Positions 1-10,596 of a stretch of DNA of 64,000 bases are shown here, piece after piece. Every line of letters starts with the position of its first letter. Positions within the stretch are counted from its first letter, which is position 1. The notes under the pieces are model-generated. The model ran no database searches. It was not told where the DNA came from and saw nothing but the letters and a program-made list of their open reading frames with translations. Both the position numbers and the translations under genes were made by a program. The DNA is from Siderastrea siderea (lineage: Eukaryota; Cnidaria; Anthozoa; Scleractinia; Rhizangiidae), in contig OZ034968.1 in NCBI GenBank assembly GCA_964030785.1, positions 37,703,186 to 37,767,185 on the forward strand, read 5' to 3'.

Positions 1-384
1 CTGCTTCCTTATTTTAGGGTAAAGTTAAGAAGGCTCTACCTAAAATCGCTCAAATGGTATGATCGTCTAAAAAGGGATCCAGTGCACGAAGAAATTATTA
101 AGACTTTGCATCGGTTTATGAAAGAAGAAGGAATGGACCGTGAAGAGGCTATGGAGGCAGCGGTTGATAGAAGAAAATTTTTATTAAATAGAGTTTTCCG
201 TCGGCGATCGGTGCCTGAAGAGGAGGAGGCGGAAACTTCCGAAGAGGAAGACGGTGAAAACGATGAAGATGAGGCGACCATTGAAAATGAGACAGACACT
301 GACAATCAAGATGATGAGGTAGACAGTGACGACGATGAGGAGATGAAGGAGGGGGAAGGAGCAAACAAACAAGGCTGGTTGTGA
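1..384 (+). CDS. Acidic-tailed protein, 3' part (enters from left edge)
   Basis: The frame is open from the first base to a TGA at 382-384, so this is the end of a longer gene or its last exon. A possible splice acceptor (pyrimidine-rich, ending TTTTAG) lies at about 5-17. The first 70 residues are basic and helical-looking (RVKLRRLYLKSLKWYDRLKR). The last 60 are dominated by Glu, Asp and Ser, such as EEEEAETSEEEDGEND. I do not recognise the family. The reverse-strand frames here are shadows of the acidic repeats. It may be a gene of the remnant element that holds the DNA polymerase tail downstream, but nothing in the protein proves this. Confidence 0.5.
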   Translation: MLPYFRVKLRRLYLKSLKWYDRLKRDPVHEEIIKTLHRFMKEEGMDREEAMEAAVDRRKFLLNRVFRRRSVPEEEEAETSEEEDGENDEDEATIENETDTDNQDDEVDSDDDEEMKEGEGANKQGWL

Positions 385-784
385 ACCCAAGTTAATCAAA
401 ATGTACTACATTGAACGTGAATAAAATATGTGAGCTCTCCTAAACTATTGTCGTAATGATTGTTTTAAACTACCCAATAATAGTCTTGGAGTTGTGATGG
501 GGTAGTGATGGAGGGAATGAGGAAGAAATAAGGAGGGTTACTCCCTATGAGTTATATGGAGTAGTAGACTTTGAACTCTAGAGTTGACCTTTGACCCTTA
601 GAGTTGACCTTGACCTTTGGACCCTGATCATGTGCTCATCACATGATTCGACCCCAGACCCTTCCCAATCACAGACCCACCCTTAGAATTTTGACACTCT
701 GGATAAACAAATCGTACTTTCATCATCTCAAGCCTAGCTACAAGCCATGACATCCTCAAATTATCCTACCTCTCTCGCCACTTG
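385..784. other. Intergenic, no gene seen
   Basis: I see no coding potential. The only notable items are repeated TTGACCT half-sites at 584-620, described separately, and a short dyad around ATCATGTG at 627-644. Confidence 0.5.
584..620 (-). promoter_or_regulatory. Cluster of nuclear-receptor-like half-sites
   Basis: Read on the minus strand, 584-597 gives GGGTCAAAGGTCAA, two AGGTCA-like half-sites spaced by one base (DR1). 604-620 gives CCAAAGGTCAAGGTCAA, with an extended TCAAGGTCA site. Such patterns bind RXR/HNF4-type and ERR/SF1-type receptors in animals. No gene start is seen nearby, so function is unproven and a chance repeat is possible. Confidence 0.25.
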
Positions 785-870
785 GGTGGATAGCTCAGTG
801 GTATGCTCTCGACATTTCAAATTGAACATTTCAAATCCCAAGAAAATAGTTGTGAGTTCAATTCCTCAAT
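785..870 (+). repeat. tRNA-like sequence / SINE head with Pol III boxes
   Basis: TAGCTCAGTGG at 791-801 fits the internal A box and GAGTTCAATTCC at 853-864 fits the B box. The gap between boxes is about 50 bp, longer than in a plain tRNA, because CATTTCAAAT is present twice (around 813-836). This suggests a tRNA-derived SINE head or a tRNA pseudogene rather than a working tRNA. No CCA-adjacent acceptor stem could be paired convincingly. Confidence 0.45.
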
Positions 871-1285
871 AGGTAAATGAGTACTAGATAGGATCCTTTC
901 TACTTCACTCACCTCTCTACATCTTCTCTACTATCTTTCAGATCTCCGTCAACATGCTGGATCCAGGTTCAACCAACCCCCTTCTTTTTTCCCTTTCTTC
1001 TTCTCCTTCTACCCAAAATGGGGTGTGGTGCCTATGAGTAGGGGTTAATGATGACGTCATGAAAGCACGTAATAGCAACGTGACTCGTTTTCCAGACCCT
1101 TTTTGGGACCCTATCGGTTTTGGTACAAAATCGTATGAGGTATTTCAGTCACTCTTTTGGAGCATATGGGTATACCCCTTTATAGTCAATGGTAGACACT
1201 CACACTCAAAACATATATGAGTGCAAATGTTTAGCATTTGCTACTCATTCAGAGTGGAAGAGTGTTGTGAACACAAGGGATTAAC
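871..1285. other. Intergenic, no gene seen
   Basis: No ORF of note and no recognised repeat. The stretch precedes the zinc-finger ORF and contains TATA-like ACATATATGAG around 1211-1221, about 75 bases upstream of that start codon. Confidence 0.4.
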
Positions 1286-1483
1286 ATGTCTTATCTTTGT
1301 CAGTATTGTGACAGACCCTTTAGTCGCAAGTATAATAAGGACCGTCACGAGAAAGCTGGTTGTTGGAAACAAGTGAAAAACACGGTCACTATGCCTACTG
1401 TCTCTTCGGACAATGTGGACTCTGTCAAACCCGATGAGTGTCCGGATAAAATAGTTAACCTTGGATCTGAGGAAAAGGAATAA
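1286..1483 (+). CDS. Small protein with one C2H2 zinc finger (fragment)
   Basis: 65 residues from an ATG. Residues 5-26 form one C2H2-like finger (CQYCDRPFSRKYNKDRHEKAGC), with the last ligand a Cys rather than a His. The rest is polar and unstructured. A single N-terminal finger of this type occurs in some Polinton and adintovirus DNA polymerases, and the polymerase C-terminus lies 430 bases downstream on the same strand. It may therefore be the polymerase N-terminus with the middle deleted. A stand-alone small zinc-finger gene is the alternative. Confidence 0.4.
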   Translation: MSYLCQYCDRPFSRKYNKDRHEKAGCWKQVKNTVTMPTVSSDNVDSVKPDECPDKIVNLGSEEKE

Positions 1484-1571
1484 TTGACCACAAAAAGTGT
1501 TTTTGGAGACAACCTAGATTGCCTTTGCCTGGATATACCCACACAACAACAAAAGATTCAGAAGGAACTGA

Positions 1572-1739
1572 ACGGCTCCAATTGAGTATATACTCATTCA
1601 TTACAACATTTTCATCACAGATACTATTCTCGCCCGGGGTATTCTCGCCTCAAACTCCGATGAATTGGGGGATGAAAAATTAGTGAATGGAGATCTGGTT
1701 GTTAAAGGATGGAAACCTCGTTACACTGCTCCTGCTTAA
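1572..1739 (+). pseudogene. Unidentified coding tail without start codon
   Basis: An open frame of 55 codons ends at TAA 1737-1739. It starts after an in-frame TGA and has no ATG. The last 30 residues (SDELGDEKLVNGDLVVKGWK region) look protein-like rather than random. I do not recognise it. It probably belongs to the same decayed element as the polymerase tail that follows. Confidence 0.25.
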
Positions 1740-1893
1740 TAGAGTTTGATAGTATTGTACTTGTAACTATTGTAAGATAAATAAAATAGAATGGTAGAGC
1801 ATTACTAACTGGTTCCATGTTCCAGGGTCCAAAGGTCAATGTGGTCTGAACTACCCACTTAACAAGTTCGAGCAATCTCCATTGAACCCATCA

Positions 1894-2292
1894 ACAAATG
1901 GCTTGGCCGACATGTAGTATTATTTTTACAAAAACGATGAGTTAGACGGTGAATACATCACCGAATTTGTCAGTGGCGGCCCAAAGAACTATGGATATTT
2001 GAAATCGGGAGGCAAAACCGAATGCAAAGTGCGGGGGTTTAGTCTTAATGTGGAAGGCTCCAAGTACCTCAATTACCAACTGATGCGGGACAATGTCATC
2101 GCCGAGATCACTAACCCTCAAGAAAAACCACGGGAGTATCAAATTATGAAATCGTACCAAATTTACCGTGACCCGAAAAACTACACGTTGGAGAATCATC
2201 CGGAAAGCAAATTTTACCGCCTCGTGTACGACAAGCGAGTGATTGATCGGGCCACGTTTAAAACTTATCCTTACGGCTACTTCCGCGGTTGA
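1894..2292 (+). pseudogene. polB (remnant): Family B DNA polymerase, C-terminal remnant
   Basis: The frame encodes the C-terminal palm/thumb tail of a protein-primed family B DNA polymerase. The block EFVSGGPKNYGY is followed by a lysine-rich stretch, CKVRGFSLN, and a tail of type YRLVYDKR...YPYGYFRG just before the TGA at 2290-2292. This order is known from Polinton and adintovirus polymerases. An in-frame TAG at 1915-1917 interrupts the homology and the catalytic motifs upstream are missing, so it is not functional. Confidence 0.7.
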
Positions 2293-2637
2293 AAAACGTC
2301 ACATAGAACTTTACGGAACGCTTGTATATAGTTTTATTTTCTGGTCGTCTTTGCTAGGTTTCGAAGTCGACCATTTTTATTTTTTGTTTTCTTGTAGATA
2401 AATTTTTAAAATTCGTTAGTGTTATTATTATTATTTTTTAATCGCAGGCTCTTTCGGCTTCGCCTGTTTGTTGTGATCCTTATGTAAAGGCTCGGTTGGA
2501 ACCAGTGTTGTAAACATGAATAAATTAAGTTGACCGAAAACAATAGTTGGTTTTCTGAGATACGGTGGGGTGTTTTCCGGGAATGAACACAATAGACTAT
2601 ATAACCCGTCACGTCCAATTTGCATTTCATTTCAGTC
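2293..2637. other. Spacer, no gene seen
   Basis: AT-rich spacer between the polymerase tail and the next short ORF, with (ATT)n-like low complexity around 2420-2440. GCTCTTTCGGCTTCGCC at 2449-2465 could form a small hairpin. Confidence 0.4.
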
Positions 2638-2844
2638 ATGGAAACCGCCGGTAAAGTTCAATTTACCTTAATCCCTATTTATAAACGATGCAATGAAAAA
2701 AGAGGAGTCAAAGTCATTCATTACCAAGCCAGCTGGAAACAAATCGGACATTTTCAACCAGACCAAAGTATTGAAAAGGAATTACAAAAAGGATTAGAAA
2801 CCGGTATTACGCAAGTACTTGAACCAGACATGAATGACATATAA
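2638..2844 (+). CDS. Small hypothetical protein downstream of polymerase remnant
   Basis: 68 residues from the ATG at 2638 (sequence METAGKVQFTLIPIYKRC...). The frame is open a little upstream (2620), but without an ATG. It begins with a beta-like segment and ends with an amphipathic stretch rich in Glu and Gln. No family recognised. It is on the same strand as the polymerase tail and may be a small gene of the same element. Confidence 0.35.
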   Translation: METAGKVQFTLIPIYKRCNEKRGVKVIHYQASWKQIGHFQPDQSIEKELQKGLETGITQVLEPDMNDI

Positions 2845-3028
2845 TGAGCCCCACTTACGTGTACGTGACTTACGGTTATTATGCAAATGAGTTAGGGTTA
2901 TTGAGCCGTAAACGTGTACGTGACCTAGGGTTAGGGTTTAATTGACAGGTCGGAACCCTTTGATTTGATTGACAGGTCGGCGGCGTCGGCATCCTTTGAT
3001 ACCTATCCTAGCCCACATTACTACTGTC

Positions 3029-6000
3029 TTTACAGAAGTTTTTAAAACAGGTGTAAACAATGAAAGAAAGAAAAAATCCAGTAAATCATCATTTAAAGTG
3101 ACTTCCTGTCTTCCAGGCGCCTTTATGAACAAGTAAGTTTTTCAGGAATCTTTCTCTGTGCTTCTCACATTGCTGAAACATTAGGTAAAAGTTGATCACA
3201 GTCTTTTGGCGGTTGGCAAGTCTTCCACTTTGAATATCGCAAAAGCCAGCAACTACTTCAGGCTATGTCCACACTACACCGGATGGCTTATCATGCCGAC
3301 ACGAAAAATTCTCGGACACGCTGTGAACAGAAATAACTTGGAAGTCGAACGTAGGGCCGAGTAATTGACTTCCGCTTCGCGTTGAGTCCCTATTTACTCT
3401 ATTCGGTGGCGAATGGCACGAACACCTATCCGATACAGTGACTATTCACTTTTATGCAAGATCAAGCATCGTTCCGGCACAAAAATCTTGCCAAAGTAAG
3501 CGTTTGATGTGTGAACAAAAGGCCTTACCGACAAGACCTTCAGCCGGCACAAGACATTTCTGGTATAACGAGACATAGCTTTAATTAAACTTCGTTTCTG
3601 CTTTTATTTTATTTTCACTTTTCCAGTAGCTGGAGGCTTCTTCATCTCTTTATATGACGAACGTACAAACTCACCTTTTTGTTTCACATTTTGTTAAGGA
3701 ATATAAGAACTCTTATTTCCCACTGGCTCCAATTTTCACGCCAAAGACCAAAAAAAAAATTTAACAAATTGGACGGGAAGGACGATGGTTAAAATATTAA
3801 TTTTGAAAAATCTAGTTGTCGATTATACTTGGCTTTCCGACCTTGGGCCAGTTGTTCGAAAGCCGATTAACGCTGATCCACGTTTAAAAGTAAATGCAGG
3901 TTTCATCTCGCTCGTTGAAAATGCTTTTAAAAGCTAATTTTAAGCCAAAAGTCAAGAAAACTCTAATCAAAAACTGAAGGGCACAAATATTTTGGAAAAG
4001 TCGTTGTTCAAAGAAATACAGCTTAAACAATAGTTTGATTTTTTCTCAGTCGACAAAGCATTTTCTCAGTTGGTATAACAGTTTGAGACTTCAAAAGTTG
4101 GTCGTTGGTGAGGTGGTGCGATTAAAGAGGTTTTTTTCAGATAAGAGAATGACTGATCTTTTGTGTCAGCCACAAAACAGTGGTCGTATTATCGGGGCGG
4201 TGGTAAGAGGGGTCTCATTGCATTAATTTCAGTAAAGAAAAAATCAGATCATTGGATTTAACTTAATTTGCTCAATCAAAATCCGAAATCTCTAGTAACG
4301 ATCTGACATGAATCCAGTTGTCATTTTGTAGATATTAATTCTGCAATATCAAGTCTATGCATGGATGGTCTAACGCTCTTAATGCTACGTAAGTAGACTA
4401 CGATGCGTTTTAGAAACACTATATGATTTATTTGTTTTCCTGTAATTACAAATTAAAAAGGCTATACGTTCAAGGGAATTCACAGCAGGTTTATATCTTC
4501 AGTAAACGTAAAAATATAAAGCAACTTGTATTTGAAAACTGCTCTACAATTTTACTGATGTCTTTGAATTATCAACTTTTAAAAAATCAGGTAAATAATA
4601 CATGTTAACAGAACACTTGCGATCAATTTAAATTTTTATTTTTCAACTACTTCCCCGTTTTCTATTCTTGGAAAGTTTGTCATTTGGTGCAAACAACACA
4701 TGTCAGTTCGTAGTTAACAATATATGCTTTGCAGCACGGCAACGCCCCACATTGCCCTTCTACAACATACAGCTGTGCTCCATCTGAACCACTCTTGTGT
4801 CCAGGCGCAACATCTGGATCTGCGTCAGTGCACACAAATTCGGTCGAGTGTTTGCCACTATAAAGAGAGCTCATTAAGTAACCAGAATACTCTCTGATCC
4901 AACCCGCAGGGCACTCATTGGTGGCAGGGATCATCATATTGAGAGCCACGTGACTTGACTTCGGCAGTAGAAATGTGAGTTGTAAGGTGCCTAGGGCAGC
5001 TGAGAAGCTTGTCGTATTTAGAGTTGTTAGTCAGGCACGAAAAGTTTAATCCTCCTTCATAGTGACTGTGATAACCACTAGCCATCAATCATGTCCACAA
5101 ACAGGAAATGAAAAATTAGCCCTTCTGCGTGAGGAGTTATACCCCCGGGAAGGGGGCGGTTCTCCCCTACAGAGCTACATGTGTATAGTTGCGTGCTACC
5201 CCAAGGGGTATGATTTTTGAGCTGTTTTGGTGTGGAAATAGGGCATGCATTTTGCTAATTGGTCTGAAACTGGTAACGAATTTGCCTTCCGCCGTCTAAT
5301 TCAAATGAAAGCTACGTATACCGACCCTGTGCCGACTTCTTTCCTGTACATCACTGTTCGGTTTAGTTTCTAATCGGTCACTTTCTTTAAACTGATTAAA
5401 ATATATCTGTCCTGTTTTAAGCTCGCGCGCTCCTGTAAATAAATGGATCAGGGATTTTATGCATGTGGATCCATTCTCTCCCTACCTGTGTATACAATGC
5501 TAGCATTCCCAGCGCAGTTGGTCCGTCCACGTCGATTGTAATTCACAGCTGATAGTGCCCGCCCCGTGCTTCCCTTTTCTCCTTGAGGCCCTGAATGTTG
5601 CAAACGTTTAAAGATAAAGAAGATCGAAGCGTATTAACCGGTGAGATGAGGATGGGTTGTTTCAAGACACTGTTTGTCTATTTGGTATTAAGAAGTCGCT
5701 TTTCTTTTTAAATAGAAAATACGAGCACAGTAACCACATTTTTTACAAATATGTAAAAAATGCATTTTTGAGCAATATTTACGTTGCAGAACCGAAATTT
5801 TGATCACTGATTAGCTGCGTCCTCAGGACCTAGATAAACATGGTTTAGAATGAGTTCCTCAACATGTGAATAGATCTTTGTTGTCTCTTGTAAGACTACT
5901 TTCTTAATTTTCAATCACTGTCAGACTGTCAACTCGTCTCCTCCTCACTCTGTCTTCTCTACCCCATTCATTATCCTGAACGCCGAACAACTGCACAAGT

Positions 6001-6665
6001 TTCTTCTTACCACAGGTTTTTGTAAGTGGCTATAAAACCATGTGTTGACATTAAAGTTCCCAAATTTCCCATGAAACAAAGAAATGTTTTGCTCTTTTAT
6101 TAGTAAAATTTAAAAAATATGGAGAAATACAAAGATTTTGTGGCACACACACATCAGTTGCCTTTAGCTCTATTGCCAAAGTTATGTTGACTTATAAAAT
6201 TGAAAAAAACTTTCAGAAAAAACTAAGTTGAAATTCAAATCAAAAATCGTTTTTTCTAAATTTTTACACTATGCAACTACTCGGACTATCTGTTATTCTT
6301 TTCCACTGGCAAAAAATTAAAGAAAAGAAAAGAGAAGAAAACAGAACGTATACTGTTTAGGTCGTGAACAGGGCGCGAAAAAGGTCGTGAACTACCTTTT
6401 GGTCCCGGAAGTCCTCTTGGTCCCAGTCCCCCTTCTCTTCTATCTCTGCTGTCCCGTCCTTAAACATGCAAAAAATAGAATCATCGTTTAATTCTAGCTT
6501 CTGCCATTCAAATACCAGTCAATTCGCCCAAAAGCAAAAGTTGCTCACAACAAACTAGCTATCCGTTAAAAAGTAGTCTTACACAGAGAAACAGCAGAGG
6601 ACATTCTCGTTACAAAAACAGCTGCGATAACAAATAAAACGCTTTCAAATCGAATGTGTGTTACA
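3029..6665. repeat. Segmental duplication, copy A
   Basis: This block matches 35787-35876 plus 40467-49390 (copy B) almost base by base when insertions in B are skipped. Shared landmarks are the 'ACAGGTGTAAACAATGAAAG' stretch (3049 vs 35809), 'CCTATCCGATACAGTGACT' (3425 vs 40763), the collagen last exon (4680 vs 46437) and the GCTTTCAAATCG stretch (6641 vs 49356). Copy A lacks the B insertions and thus serves as the empty site for four of them. Confidence 0.85.
3130..4679. other. Non-coding part of copy A
   Basis: No gene seen. It holds the empty target site of the 3.0-kb element of copy B (ATTATACT at 3822-3829) and the empty site of the PLE of copy B (around 4435-4447). Confidence 0.5.
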
Positions 6666-6831
6666 CTTAACATATCATGTTGAGTTCTGGTGCACGTGTG
6701 TGCGGATTTTTAAGTGCGCGAAGTGACCTCTTTCGGTAATGACTGCCAGCTTCGACCTTGTCTTTAGTTGTTTGCTTTTTCGTGTCACAAAGTAACTAGA
6801 TCGTCCGGCCTTCCATCTCGCCCATCTCGAC
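4680..6831 (-). pseudogene. Short-chain collagen C4-like gene, copy A (broken)
   Basis: Family: secreted short collagens with a Gly-X-Y stretch and a cysteine-rich C-terminal domain, as in sponge spongin short-chain collagen. Exons on the minus strand are: a degenerate 45-bp collagen exon near 6787-6831, a 63-bp exon 6396-6458 (GLGPRGLPGPKG), a 105-bp exon 5486-5590 (GPQGEKG then NYNRRGRTNCAGNASIVYTG) and the last exon 4680-5090, ending CVVCTK. Splice junctions are phase 1. Lesions: the last-exon acceptor AG has become AT, the last exon has a 1-bp insertion near 4937, and the 45-bp exon is interrupted. Exon 5486-5590 is the only intact version of that exon in the window. Confidence 0.75.
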
Positions 6832-7379
6832 CTGTTTCAAATTTCGAGAAGTATCATTAAGTTCAGAGAAGCTGTGAACACTTCGAATATGTTGTTTCAA
6901 CAAAAATTTGCTGTTTTTTGAAGCGCCTACATTTAAATCAGTGAGTAGCTTTCATTTACAAAAACATTCAAACAGATAAAGCGGAAAGACAAGTAGCAGC
7001 AACAAAATGATCGCGTGTTGTCCAGTCAACGGGTTGTATTACAATTTGAAGGACAGATCGAGCCTCGTGTTCACAGGTTTCCAAGTCATTTACACTGTAG
7101 TATTTACATACAGGTTGGATAATTTTGAGGCCCTCTGAAGCCGTAACCGGTGGGGCATTTGACCGTGTAAACTGCTAACATAGTAGGGGTTTTGACCAAA
7201 CTTTTTTTCAAAAAAAAAAAGAGCCAAATGCCCGGGGGAGTGCCCCGGGGTAGATGATCCGAGATAAATTGGCTACACTAGACAAAATGAAAAAAACTGG
7301 ATCGCTATGGAATTAATTTGATCTTTTCCATGTGCGGTTCATACGTTAACGTCGTGTTTGACATTATGAGAAACCGAGA
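6832..7379. other. No gene seen
   Basis: No coding region recognised. A short A-run precedes 'GCCCGGGGGAGTGCCCCGGG', a GC-rich dyad at about 7229-7249. Confidence 0.4.
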
Positions 7380-7790
7380 ATTGTACAGTATTAAGAAGTA
7401 CATTGCATTAACAAGGAAAGCGCATAAAATGCAGTCCCGTTATCTGCTCGAACCCCAGAAATCTTGAACTTCCCGTCAAGCATTTGCTTCAGTGTAACAC
7501 TGTTGTTTTACCCTGGATATCTCCAACCTCGAATATCTCGAGGACTCCTTCACTCGAATCAAATCTGCGTCCCCAGAGAAGATTTTTTCCATATTTTTAA
7601 CTCTGATATCTCGAATCAGCAACTAAACGAAGAAATTAAAACCTTTAAAAACTGAGGAACTTGAACTTAGGAGATTAAATTTTTTTCCGTTGTTAATGCA
7701 TCAGTCAACACCAAAATTCCTCCTCCATCCCCCCCATTTTTAAAGGATATATTTCACTAAATATCCAACGAATTCTTCTTCTCATATTCA
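7380..7790 (+). repeat. Repeat shared with 29310-30380
   Basis: The segment contains 'AATGCAGTCCCGTTAT' and 'CCTCGAATATCTCGA', also found in the same order around 29570-29675, and ends with 'AATATCCAACGAATTCTTCT', also present at about 30345. In the second copy a 200-bp MITE sits in the site that is empty here (7403-7425). I see no gene in it. Confidence 0.6.
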
Positions 7791-8805
7791 GGGGTGTCCC
7801 TGCCTTTATACGAAATATGCAAGTGTGTACCAGAATTTTGCGTCCTTATATGGTCTTTTTATTTGAAAAGAAAAATTTATATAGATGAGGTGATAAAGTG
7901 AAGGTGTTCAACTTCAATAGCGGCATTTTCTTCAACACTGTCGCAAAAGAGTGCGCCTGGTGCATGTTGTTACCTCTTCCAGTTCAAGAAACTGAACCAT
8001 TTACAGCGCGATTTAAATATGTTCCATCAGTTTTAAGACTATGAAAAATTGTTAGTGAACATTTAATTCATTCTCAGTACCGATTGGGATAAGTACCGCC
8101 GACTGGGATAAGTACCGCTGAGTACCGCTATTGGGATAAGTTAATCAACAGCCTTTTGTATCTAAGTAAAAAACAGTTACTAGCCCTTATCATGCTGACA
8201 GCCAGATCCGGGAACATTCCCTGAAACTGACTTTTTTTCTCAATAAACATGGCTACAAATCAACAAGTCTGTTAATTCACTGTGTACAGTCAATTATGCA
8301 GCAATTTCCTACATCCTATATATCAAATTAAAGCTTAATAAATCCTCTTTCTAATTCTGCTAATAAAACACTCTTTTAGGATGTATATGCAAAACTTTGA
8401 ACTTCCAAATAATATTTTTTTGATAAAAACTGTGTAAAAATTATAAATTTCCAAAATATAAATCTTATTAGTATCTTTCCAGAGTGTCAATGTAAGTCAG
8501 AAATGATAATTAGAGTTCCCCACTAACATCAGTCTAATAAAACAATAATAGTTATTGTTATTAGAATTTTCTGATCATAGCTGAAAGTTTATATATTATA
8601 TAAATAAATTGACACGAGTAAATTTGTTGAGCTTAACTAAATTAGTGGGGTACAAGGATTTCTTTTCTACTATGAAAAAGTCCAATAGGGATGCAGACCA
8701 GTTATCTGCCTGCACCCATATGTATGCATACAAGACTTTTTCAAAAAGAAGCACCACCAGCAAATTCATTATATTAAAAAATTGATTGATTAATTAATTA
8801 ATTAA
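7791..8805. other. Non-coding; triple short repeat
   Basis: TGGGATAAGT(ACCGC) occurs three times between 8086 and 8142. The rest is AT-rich with an (ATTA)n run at 8788-8811. It may include the 3' flank of the piggyBac element, but I could not find terminal inverted repeats beside a TTAA. Confidence 0.4.
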
Positions 8806-10596
8806 TTAATTGTCATCATTATCATCATTGTTTGCATCATGTCTCCTTATGTAAGCAGCAACAAAGTCCTGAACAGTATGATAGAGTTGAAAGCATTCTT
8901 GAATGCAAAGGGCCACTTTACAGACAGTGCATTGGTAACAGGACTCTCTTCCTGACCTCTTCCTCTTCTCTCCTGTTCTTGCCAAAATCTTTTTTTGGGC
9001 AGGAAAGCAAACAAAACATGACCGGCTTATGTTGGACTTCTTCCCAGTTCCCTGAATCTTCTTGGGGAAATGCCTCCCAGCTTCCAGTCGGGTCAAACCT
9101 TCTGCAGACCTCCTCGGACAACCTCTTGGAGTGAGGGAATAAGAAATACCAGAACTAGTGATAAGCTCCTTTACAAGCTCCCTTCTGAATGTTCTCTGTA
9201 GCACAGGTGATCTTGTTTTCTCCTTATACAAGATGTAGCTGTTTAGCACTGATAAAGAGAACAGGTGAAAAAATACTTTTTTCCACCATTTCATGGTGCG
9301 TCGCCTAAAACAGGAATATGCAACCATCTGATCACACCTGTCAACGGCTCCCATATACTTGTTGTACTCATGAACAATTTCAGGTTTTGTAAGCGGACGT
9401 CCAGTAGCATGGTGATTACGTCCAATTTGAACCTCATTAATCGAGTGCACAGTCGACAACATCTGGAATACTTTCCTGTCTTTAATCTTGACTGCTAACA
9501 AAGTTCCATTGTTCATGATAAATTTGTCACCCTTGTTTTTCACCTGAGCAACCCTGAATGCATGGGGAATACCCTTCCTGTGACGCGCTGTTCCACAGGC
9601 TCCAGTATCCAACTGATACAAATCAGTGAACAATGTTGGTGATGTATAATAATTGTCAACATACAAACACCGCCCTGCATTAATGTATGGCTGCATAAGC
9701 CTCATCACTAAATCGTAGGTTTTACCCTTAGCACTGGGTGGATCTGTATTTACACCAGTGTAAATTTCAAACATCAGACAATACCCATTGCTGGAGTCAC
9801 ACAACTGATATGATTTCACTCCATACTTATCAGGCTTGTCTGGATTGTAGACCTTAAAATGTATCTTTCCTCTGAAGGGAATCATCCCTTCATCAATACA
9901 AACATTTTTTCCTGGCTTCCAAACACTTGAAAAATTTTCAGTGACAACACTAAATACATTGCCAAGTTTTTTCACAGGGTTATAGCCAGCCTGTCCCCTT
10001 GGAACATAATTATCATTGTCACACAAGTGAAAGAATGTTAAAATGTTCATAAACTTATCCCTTGACATTATTTCAGGGAAAAAGGGGGTCGACAAAACCT
10101 CATCAGTTGACCAATAATCCTGGATATTTTCCTGGTTTACAAGGCCCATTGCGATAGTCATGGCAAGAAATGCTTTTATCTCACCTGATGTCACGCCATT
10201 CTCAGGCCAACTTCTAAATCGTGAGTTTGGCGGCAAATTATCCCTTCCTCGTAGATAAGCAAGAGTTTCCCTGGCATATTTGTTTGTTTGCCTGGCTATA
10301 TCTTCAAATAGGTTGTCAGGGAAAAGCAGATTAAAGTAATCCGAGAAGGAAGGATTGTCTGGAAGGTCCGTGTTCAAGCCTTGATCATCTGTGAAGTCGA
10401 GTCGAGTCGGTTCGCGAGCACCAATAACCCAGTTGTCTGCTTCGTTTTCTTCTTCTCTGTCGCTTTCTTCTTCACTTTCATCACTTTCTTCTTCTCCACT
10501 TTCAGAATCGCTCGAGCTTTCATCTCCTGCACTGTCCTCTCCGCCGTAAACTTCATCAATAGTTCCCTCATCAACAAACGTGATACCAGTCGCCAT
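8806..10596 (-). CDS. piggyBac-family transposase
   Basis: 596 residues, uninterrupted, from an ATG. The first 60 residues are acidic (Ser/Asp/Glu-rich), as usual in the family. The DDE_Tnp_1_7 core follows. The three expected catalytic Asp contexts are visible as VCIDEGMIPFRG, CLYVDNYYTSP and GAVDRCDQM. The C-terminus has a Cys/His cluster (CFVCFPAQKK ... CYQCTVCKVALC ... CFQLYH), the zinc-binding domain that recognises terminal repeats. Function: cut-and-paste transposition at TTAA. The ORF is complete, so the copy is young or the gene is under selection. I could not identify TTAA-flanked inverted repeats, so a domesticated PGBD-like gene cannot be excluded. Confidence 0.92.
   Translation of the reverse strand: MATGITFVDEGTIDEVYGGEDSAGDESSSDSESGEEESDESEEESDREEENEADNWVIGAREPTRLDFTDDQGLNTDLPDNPSFSDYFNLLFPDNLFEDIARQTNKYARETLAYLRGRDNLPPNSRFRSWPENGVTSGEIKAFLAMTIAMGLVNQENIQDYWSTDEVLSTPFFPEIMSRDKFMNILTFFHLCDNDNYVPRGQAGYNPVKKLGNVFSVVTENFSSVWKPGKNVCIDEGMIPFRGKIHFKVYNPDKPDKYGVKSYQLCDSSNGYCLMFEIYTGVNTDPPSAKGKTYDLVMRLMQPYINAGRCLYVDNYYTSPTLFTDLYQLDTGACGTARHRKGIPHAFRVAQVKNKGDKFIMNNGTLLAVKIKDRKVFQMLSTVHSINEVQIGRNHHATGRPLTKPEIVHEYNKYMGAVDRCDQMVAYSCFRRRTMKWWKKVFFHLFSLSVLNSYILYKEKTRSPVLQRTFRRELVKELITSSGISYSLTPRGCPRRSAEGLTRLEAGRHFPKKIQGTGKKSNISRSCFVCFPAQKKILARTGEKRKRSGRESCYQCTVCKVALCIQECFQLYHTVQDFVAAYIRRHDANNDDNDDN

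Larger units (their letters stand above)
1..2844 (+). mobile_element. Decayed Polinton/adintovirus-like element (remnant)
   Basis: Several short plus-strand coding remnants lie in a row: an acidic-tailed protein, a C2H2-finger protein, an unidentified tail, the C-terminus of a family B DNA polymerase and a 68-residue ORF. The polymerase tail is the best diagnostic, because it resembles protein-primed polymerases of Polintons (Mavericks) and adintoviruses. No integrase, ATPase, protease or capsid gene and no long terminal inverted repeats are visible, and the left part lies outside the window. The element is therefore partial and internally deleted. Grouping all five remnants into one element is an inference from common strand and spacing. 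Confidence 0.45.

Noticed and set aside
2921..2938. Telomere-like TAGGGTTAGGG
   Set aside because: Fewer than three units. Too short to indicate a telomere or telomeric insertion.
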